A stretch of 32,131 nucleotides of DNA from Brooklawnia sp. Its GTDB lineage: Bacteria; Actinomycetota; Actinomycetes; Propionibacteriales; Propionibacteriaceae. This document shows positions 24,867 to 29,638 of the stretch, piece after piece. Each line of letters starts with the position of its first letter. Position 1 is the stretch's first letter. The stretch is from positions 1-32,131 of the forward strand of contig JAAYVP010000441.1 in the NCBI GenBank assembly GCA_012517115.1, written 5' to 3'. Position numbers and translations under genes: made by a program. The notes beneath the pieces are model-generated. The model was not told the DNA's origin, did not search any database, and saw nothing but the letters and a program-made list of their open reading frames with translations.

Positions 24867-24884
24867 GGGCATCGCGCGATGCCC
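24867..24884 (-). terminator. Hairpin between the App1-type gene and gltA
   Basis: Complementary arms 24867-24874 and 24877-24884 (8 bp, or 7 bp with a 4-nt loop) lie 30 nt past the App1-type stop and just upstream of the gltA -10 element. A terminator for the lipid operon is the simplest reading. No T tract follows. Confidence 0.5.
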
Positions 24885-24914
24885 CGACCAGGGTCGGTAC
24901 GACCGGCGAAGCCC

Positions 24915-26102
24915 TCAGGCCCCTGGTGGCACCGGCAATGCCGCCAGGTCTCGATCTAGCAACTGCCGGGCGTGGGCCTCCTGCTCAGCACTTCGCCAGG
25001 GCACCTTCTGGAACTCGCTGAGGGTGGCATCGGCCACCGCCCATAGCCCGGCCTCGCTGATCAGCCCCAACTGTCGAACCGCGATCGCCGCGCCGACGTA
25101 GGTATCGAAGAAGACGATCCCCCGCTCGGCGCAGCGGGCTCGCGAACTCGCGTCAGTGCTCACAACGTCGTGGATGAGCACCGCATCAACACTACCGGCG
25201 AACTCGGTCAGCAGGCGCTCCGCGACCCGCACGTCCCCCTGACCCGAGTCGCCGATGAAAACCAGCCGATACTCCGGGAACAGGGCGTGGTAGTGGTTGA
25301 TGTTCTGGATCTTCTTCTCAGCCATGCCGGCATGGCTGAGAAGATGCAGCATCGAGCCCGTCAGCATGGACGACACCGAAACTCCGGCCCCACGCAGCTT
25401 CTTGCGGGTCTGGTCCTCAACCCAGCCGAACAGGTCGGCCGGTCGCGCCGTGATGAACGTCAGGTCGCCGAAAGATCTGGGTTTCGAGTCCGGCCCGAGA
25501 TCGAGGGCCTCCCAGAGCGCCACCACTCCCGGGTAGACAAGGCCCTTTGGGAAGCGCCGATCGTGCAGGCTGCAGATCGTGGTGTCGTCGATATCAGACA
25601 GCACCTTCGCTTCAAGATCGCTCACCAGTGTGGCCTGGACGGCAATGTGCTCGAGGATCTGCTGCCGAATCTCGTCACTGTCGATGTCTCGGTAGATGAG
25701 TTCTTCGAGGTCATTGTGGTTCGGAGTGGCGTCGATCAGGTTCTTCAGCACCGTCAAATCGACCCCCTGCACGTCCGTGAACAGGTCTCGGACGACGAGT
25801 TCGTCCCGTCTTGATGTGTGTCCGGTCTGTAACGCATGCACAAGAGCTGCCCGAGCCGGCAGATCAAGCTCACCACGCCGGGCAACGCCCAACAGGTCGC
25901 GCAGTTCGCCACGGTGGCTGCGACCGAACCGAACAGTAGACAAGACGGCCACCAGCCGATCGGTCAGCTTAGGCTCGGCCAGCATCTGGTTCAGTTCCTC
26001 AGCGTCCGCCTTTGCCAGCAACTCGAAGATGGCAGGCCGAGTTTGGGCGTTGGGACGGCCGGATAGCAATTCGCACAGCAACCCGACCGCGGATGCCTTC
26101 AC
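24915..26102 (-). CDS. App1-type (DUF2183) HAD phosphatase, possible phosphatidate phosphatase
   Basis: A 395-residue protein. The N-terminal about 160 residues are helical and not recognised. From about 165 it matches the App1 catalytic domain: AKVLSDIDDTTICS carries the HAD nucleophile motif (Asp170, Asp172), FITARP (216-221) is motif II, KKIQNINHY (263-271) supplies Lys, and VFIGDSGQGD (281-290) is motif IV. Yeast App1 is a magnesium-dependent phosphatidate phosphatase; bacterial members are little studied. The GTG overlaps the last base of the upstream DAG-kinase stop, with GAGGGGG just before it, so both are made from one message. Together they could run a diacylglycerol-phosphatidate cycle (inference). 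No membrane helix or signal peptide is present. Confidence 0.85.
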   Translation of the reverse strand: MKASAVGLLCELLSGRPNAQTRPAIFELLAKADAEELNQMLAEPKLTDRLVAVLSTVRFGRSHRGELRDLLGVARRGELDLPARAALVHALQTGHTSRRDELVVRDLFTDVQGVDLTVLKNLIDATPNHNDLEELIYRDIDSDEIRQQILEHIAVQATLVSDLEAKVLSDIDDTTICSLHDRRFPKGLVYPGVVALWEALDLGPDSKPRSFGDLTFITARPADLFGWVEDQTRKKLRGAGVSVSSMLTGSMLHLLSHAGMAEKKIQNINHYHALFPEYRLVFIGDSGQGDVRVAERLLTEFAGSVDAVLIHDVVSTDASSRARCAERGIVFFDTYVGAAIAVRQLGLISEAGLWAVADATLSEFQKVPWRSAEQEAHARQLLDRDLAALPVPPGA

Positions 26103-27082
26103 TACGCCCCCTCATCGCGTGCCGGCAGATGCACCCGCAGGCCGCGCGGTTGGATCCAGGCCCGCAATGACGTGACGCGCGTCACGACATCACCGTCAAG
26201 TTGCACAGGCGCGGGGTCTGCGGGGCGTACCCGCAGTCGTTCCGCCCGGCGATAGCGCAATGCCGCGACTTCCATGTCGGGCTTGATGACGCCTTTGGCA
26301 GCCACCGGCAGCCACTGCAGCCAGTGCCTGATCGGTACCTCAAGAACCTCCATCAACCCGTCGTCGGAGCGGGCCTGCGGGTACACGACCAGACCGCCAG
26401 GCGCTTCTCTGATCAGACCAGCCAGCACCGACCAGCTCACGATGCTGCGCTCGGGCTGGTCATCCACCTTGATTTGCATGGGCAGCGCCGGGCGGGTTGC
26501 CTGCCGGACGCCCTGCAGGGCGTAGGCCGCCGCCCCGATCCGCACCTTGGCCTTCAAATCTGTTCGCGCGACGGTTTCGGCGTCCCGGCCGATGCCAGCC
26601 ATGGTGAGGAACGGTTCATTGAGCTCGCGGCCGTCGACGGTCTGCAGCCTGGCCCAGCCGAGGTCCAAATCGGTGCTGGGGCCGGACAGTGCAATCGACA
26701 CCTTGGTGCGCAGGTCGAGACCGGTAAGGCCAAGGTTGTAGGCCAGCACATTGCCAGACCCCAGCGCGACGATGCCAAGCCGGATCCCGGTGCCCGCCAG
26801 TTCGCGGGCCACCTGGCGCACGGTCCCGTCACCCCCGATCACCACCACGACGTCGGCTCCGGCCTCAATGGCCTGACGGGCCTGCTGGGAGCCCGGCTCT
26901 TCCCGGGTGGTCGCGACCGATCGCGGAGCATCGATCCCCATCCGATAGCACTGGCCGACGACTTCGGCGACCGCGCTGCTGGCCCGCCTGGCCAGCGGGT
27001 TGACCACCACGAAGGGCCGCACTGCGGCTGGGGTCTGCAGCACGGACGCGCTGGCTACCCAAGACTGGCGAGTCCTCATCAC
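26102..27082 (-). CDS. Diacylglycerol kinase family lipid kinase
   Basis: A 326-residue soluble member of the DAG-kinase/sphingosine-kinase/YegS group. The nucleotide motif VVVIGGDGTVRQVA lies at 79-92 with GGDGT at 83-87. The second motif, VALGSGNVLAYNLGL, is a variant of the usual PxGTxNDFA. FVVVNPLAR near 24-32 is the N-terminal strand. The C-terminal beta domain (about 150-320) includes the MAGIGRDAETV segment. It probably phosphorylates diacylglycerol or a related lipid. The start is GTG 27082 or ATG 27079; neither has a ribosome binding site. It is the first gene of the lipid operon and faces the SPFH gene across the palindrome at 27108. Confidence 0.88.
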   Translation of the reverse strand: MMRTRQSWVASASVLQTPAAVRPFVVVNPLARRASSAVAEVVGQCYRMGIDAPRSVATTREEPGSQQARQAIEAGADVVVVIGGDGTVRQVARELAGTGIRLGIVALGSGNVLAYNLGLTGLDLRTKVSIALSGPSTDLDLGWARLQTVDGRELNEPFLTMAGIGRDAETVARTDLKAKVRIGAAAYALQGVRQATRPALPMQIKVDDQPERSIVSWSVLAGLIREAPGGLVVYPQARSDDGLMEVLEVPIRHWLQWLPVAAKGVIKPDMEVAALRYRRAERLRVRPADPAPVQLDGDVVTRVTSLRAWIQPRGLRVHLPARDEGA

Positions 27083-27107
27083 GAGACATATTGTGCCCGA
27101 AGATAAA

Positions 27108-27128
27108 GTGATATCATTTTGATATCAC
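27108..27128. promoter_or_regulatory. Perfect inverted repeat, probable operator between the DAG-kinase and SPFH genes
   Basis: GTGATATCA (27108-27116), a TTT spacer and the exact complement (27120-27128) form a 9-bp perfect palindrome. It is the most A/T-rich spot in the region. TATCTT (27100-27105, minus strand) next to it could be the DAG-kinase -10, and TATCAT (27112-27117) inside it could be the SPFH -10. A bound regulator would block both. Each half contains the self-complementary core TGATATCA. The ribbon-helix-helix protein encoded in the SPFH operon is the obvious candidate binder. Confidence 0.7.
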
Positions 27129-27149
27129 CCTCTTCGGAAAGGAATCGTG

Positions 27150-28130
27150 ATGGCAAACCAGAGCGACAACCCGGGAGTCCCGGCCGACAAGTCGATCGCC
27201 GGAGAACCTGCGGGGCGTCCCGTCGGACTGCTGGGCGCGCGAGTCGATATCTCGGAACGCCAGGCTTGGCACATCAGTGGGGTCCTTGGCGTGCTGGTGG
27301 CCTTCGCTCTGCTGCTAGGCGGCACGATCGCGATAATCATCGGTGGCCTACGCATGGAGTCCGGTACGGACGGACAGGCCTTGATGATCGCCGGTATTGC
27401 GAGTCTGCTAGTCGCGACGATTATCTCGTCGATGCTGACGATCGTACAGCCCGGCGAGACCCGGGTGATCACCTTCTTCGGCAACTACGTCGGCACGATC
27501 CGCGAGGCCGGCCTACACACCACCGTGCCATTCACCTCGAAACGGAAGGTCTCGGTGCGCGTCCACAACTTCGAGACGAACGAGTTGAAGGTGAACGACT
27601 CCGACGGCAACCCCGTCAACATCGCCGCGATCGTGGTCTGGCAAGTCGCCGACACCGCCAAGAGCGTTTTCGCCGTCGAGGACTACCAGGCATTCGTGAG
27701 CGTGCAGTCCGAGGCGGGGCTGCGCCACGTCGCGTCCAGCCACCCCTACGACAACGCCGCGCCCGGTGAAGAGACGCTGCGGGGGTCGACGGAACTGGTG
27801 GCCGATGAGCTGGCACACGAGGTCGCCGACCGGATCGCCATCGCGGGCCTTGAGGTGATCGAGACCCGCATCTCGGCGCTGGCCTACGCCCCCGAAATCG
27901 CCCAAGCGATGCTGCAACGCCAACAAGCGTCCGCCGTGATCGCTGCCCGCGAGAAGATCGTCGAGGGCGCCGTGACCATGGTGCAGAACGCCCTGGACCG
28001 GCTCGAGGTGGACGCCATCGTGCACCTTGACGACGAGCGGAAGGCCGCCATGGTCAGCAACCTGCTGGTGGTGCTGTGCTCCGACTCCCGAGTCAGTCCG
28101 GTCGTGAACGCCGGCAGCCTCTACACGTAG
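27150..28130 (+). CDS. SPFH/Band 7 domain membrane protein
   Basis: From the ATG at 27150 the protein has 326 residues. A polar N-terminus of about 35 residues is followed by two membrane helices (about 36-61 and 75-95). The SPFH domain then starts with [18 protein letters not shown] and runs to about residue 230. The tail includes [32 protein letters not shown], the typical coiled helical SPFH tail. Such proteins form membrane rings or microdomains. GGAAAGGA lies 6-7 nt before the ATG; the GTG at 27147 is less well placed. It is followed 9 nt later by a ribbon-helix-helix gene. A link to membrane-lipid state is suggested by the divergent lipid-kinase operon but is inference. Confidence 0.88.
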   Translation: MANQSDNPGVPADKSIAGEPAGRPVGLLGARVDISERQAWHISGVLGVLVAFALLLGGTIAIIIGGLRMESGTDGQALMIAGIASLLVATIISSMLTIVQPGETRVITFFGNYVGTIREAGLHTTVPFTSKRKVSVRVHNFETNELKVNDSDGNPVNIAAIVVWQVADTAKSVFAVEDYQAFVSVQSEAGLRHVASSHPYDNAAPGEETLRGSTELVADELAHEVADRIAIAGLEVIETRISALAYAPEIAQAMLQRQQASAVIAAREKIVEGAVTMVQNALDRLEVDAIVHLDDERKAAMVSNLLVVLCSDSRVSPVVNAGSLYT

Positions 28131-28139
28131 TGGGGGGTC

Positions 28140-28373
28140 ATGGTTGAGCGAAAGCAGGTGCTGCTGCGGCTTGACCCAGCCGTGCACGATGCCCTGCAGC
28201 GCTGGGCCAGCGACGAATTGCGCTCGGTGAACGCCCAGATCGAGGTGCTGTTGCGACGGGAACTGCAGCAGGCGGGACGACTACCTGACCAGGTCGCCCC
28301 GCTCCCACGGCGCGGCCGGCCAGCCAAGCGGAGCGAGTGGCGTCAACCACCCGAACCGGCACCGCAGCATTGA
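28140..28373 (+). CDS. Ribbon-helix-helix (Arc-like) DNA-binding protein
   Basis: A 77-residue protein. [22 protein letters not shown] (residues 5-26, in part) gives the DNA-contacting beta strand and first helix, and [20 protein letters not shown] the second helix of an Arc/MetJ-type fold. A basic, Pro-rich tail with RRGRPAKR looks like an AT-hook-type minor groove contact. GGGGGG precedes the ATG. It starts 9 nt after the SPFH stop. SPFH plus a small Arc-like protein is a recurrent pair in actinobacteria. It lacks a toxin gene partner, so an antitoxin role is unlikely. It may bind the palindrome at 27108 and regulate its own operon. Confidence 0.82.
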   Translation: MVERKQVLLRLDPAVHDALQRWASDELRSVNAQIEVLLRRELQQAGRLPDQVAPLPRRGRPAKRSEWRQPPEPAPQH

Positions 28374-28396
28374 TCATTGCGGCATCGGGTCCGGGC

Positions 28397-29413
28397 TCAG
28401 CCCACCGGGAGAGACCACAGACCCTTGTGGGCTAGCGGACGCCAACCCAGTTCGGTGTTGATCCGCAGCATATGGACGTTGTCAGCAGCGTTGTGGGTGA
28501 TGATGCGCCGCACATTGCCGTACCGCTCGCGCACCAACGCGGTGGCCAATGTCTTCAGCGATCGTCCCAGTCCGTGTCCGCGGTGTCCGGACGCCACCGA
28601 AGTGTCCCATTGGTAGGCCACTGTCGTGCCGTCCTGCACTGCGATCTGGGTGAGGCCGGCGATCGCCCCATCCGGAGCCAGCGCCAGCACCGTCACCAGC
28701 AGCCGTCCAGCCTCGACCGCACTGGCCTCGTCGGCCGCTACTCGATCAGCACTGAACTTCTCGGCAATGTAACCGGTTTCACCGATCGGGGCGTCCGCCA
28801 TGGTGATCTCGTGCATGGTGCCCACCTGAGCCCGCCAGCGCGCCGGTGTGGGACCGAACCAGTGCGCCAGCCGATAACCATCAGCAGGCGGCTCGGGTTC
28901 ACCCGCGCTCCACGGATCGATCTCGGAGATCCGGTAGACGTGGGCAAGCTGGGCGCCCGCCGAAACCAGCAGGTCGGCGACAACGTCACGTCCGATCGAG
29001 CCAATGCCGGTCGGTGAGGTCAGTTGCTCGCTGACATCGGCATGCAGGTACCACAGGATCACGTTATTGCGACGATACTCCCGGGCGAAGTCGCGACAAA
29101 TCTCCAGGACGAACGGCAGGACGAGCGCTGGATCGGCGTCGGGATGTAGCCAGATCTCTGCTTCGGCCGGGCCACCACTGACGAGGTTGACCTCCAGTTC
29201 AACGGCGGCCAGGTCACCGCCCTCGTCGCTCAGCAATGCCCAGTCCTTGACGATCGGCGGAACCTGATACCTCACCGCGGCGACGATCTCACGACCCAGC
29301 CAGGCGAGTTTCGCGTTGCCCACCCGGTTGTGCGAGACCGTAGCAGTCAACTGCTCTACTCGTTCGGCCTGCCGGAGAAGATATTCGCCGGGGCCCAGCA
29401 TCGTGATCTGCAC
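28397..29413 (-). CDS. GNAT family acetyltransferase with large N-terminal domain
   Basis: A 338-residue protein from the GTG at 29411-29413. The C-terminal GNAT domain holds the acetyl-CoA loop HRGHGLGRSLKTLA (residues 277-290) and an IITHNAADNVHMLRINTELGWRP segment typical of motif B. The N-terminal about 170 residues, including LPFVLEICRDFAREYRRNNVILWYLH, may be a second, degenerate GNAT-like fold, as in two-domain mycothiol synthase-like proteins. The substrate is unknown. The start is set by TATGCT 6 nt upstream; a 64-codon extension to 29605 would run across the small divergent gene and is rejected. Confidence 0.85.
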   Translation of the reverse strand: MQITMLGPGEYLLRQAERVEQLTATVSHNRVGNAKLAWLGREIVAAVRYQVPPIVKDWALLSDEGGDLAAVELEVNLVSGGPAEAEIWLHPDADPALVLPFVLEICRDFAREYRRNNVILWYLHADVSEQLTSPTGIGSIGRDVVADLLVSAGAQLAHVYRISEIDPWSAGEPEPPADGYRLAHWFGPTPARWRAQVGTMHEITMADAPIGETGYIAEKFSADRVAADEASAVEAGRLLVTVLALAPDGAIAGLTQIAVQDGTTVAYQWDTSVASGHRGHGLGRSLKTLATALVRERYGNVRRIITHNAADNVHMLRINTELGWRPLAHKGLWSLPVG

Positions 29414-29425
29414 CCGGCCAGCATA
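29411..29425 (-). promoter_or_regulatory. Leaderless -10/start module of the large GNAT
   Basis: On the minus strand TATGCT (29420-29425), 6 nt, then GTG (29411-29413). It is divergent from the module of the small gene at 29483, about 45 nt away. Confidence 0.58.
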
Positions 29426-29470
29426 GGCGCACCCCGTCGCTGGGCCCGGCCCGACGAAGGCGGCCGGCCA

Positions 29471-29485
29471 TAAAGTGAAGCCATG
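29471..29485 (+). promoter_or_regulatory. Leaderless -10/start module of the 45-residue gene
   Basis: TAAAGT (29471-29476), 6 nt, then ATG (29483). It is the same arrangement as at ten other genes in the window and is the main argument that this short frame is expressed. Confidence 0.55.
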
Positions 29486-29620
29486 ACTGACATCGAGCGC
29501 ATCGCGATTGTGGGCGCCGACACCAGCGCCGACGCTGCCGTGGTGGTCGGGCCACAGACCTCCATCCTGTCGATCCTGAACAGCCTCGACTCCGAGAACC
29601 GCCACGCAGCTCAGGCGTAG
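29483..29620 (+). CDS. Small 45-residue protein, unknown function
   Basis: A short frame in the gap between the large GNAT and the Nfn-like gene. It begins MTDIERIAIVGADTSADAA, continues with VVVGPQTSILSILNSLDSE and ends in a polar tail. It has no signal peptide; residues 7-23 and 26-34 are moderately hydrophobic. By my count 38 of the 44 codons after the start end in G or C, the bias of real genes here, and it has its own leaderless -10/start module. Its stop lies in the first unit of a 19-bp tandem duplication. I do not recognise the family. It could be a small regulatory or membrane-peripheral protein, or chance. Confidence 0.55.
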   Translation: MTDIERIAIVGADTSADAAVVVGPQTSILSILNSLDSENRHAAQA

Positions 29621-29638
29621 CCACGCAGCTCAGGCGTA
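29601..29638. repeat. 19-bp exact tandem duplication at a convergent gene end
   Basis: The 19-nt unit at 29601-29619 is repeated exactly at 29620-29638, and the next three bases restart a third copy. The first unit carries the stop of the 45-residue gene, the second the stop of the Nfn-like gene. Confidence 0.93.

Noticed and set aside
26201-27106. 301-codon plus-strand frame opposite the DAG-kinase gene
   Set aside because: Antisense shadow; the minus frame has the GGDGT kinase motif and a coupled downstream gene.
28140-28373. Toxin-antitoxin reading of the ribbon-helix-helix gene
   Set aside because: No small toxin gene adjoins it; its neighbour is a 326-residue SPFH protein, so a regulatory role is more likely.
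29414-29605. 64-codon N-terminal extension of the large GNAT
   Set aside because: It would cover the divergent promoter region and the small gene; the GTG at 29413 has the leaderless module and a TATGCT hexamer.
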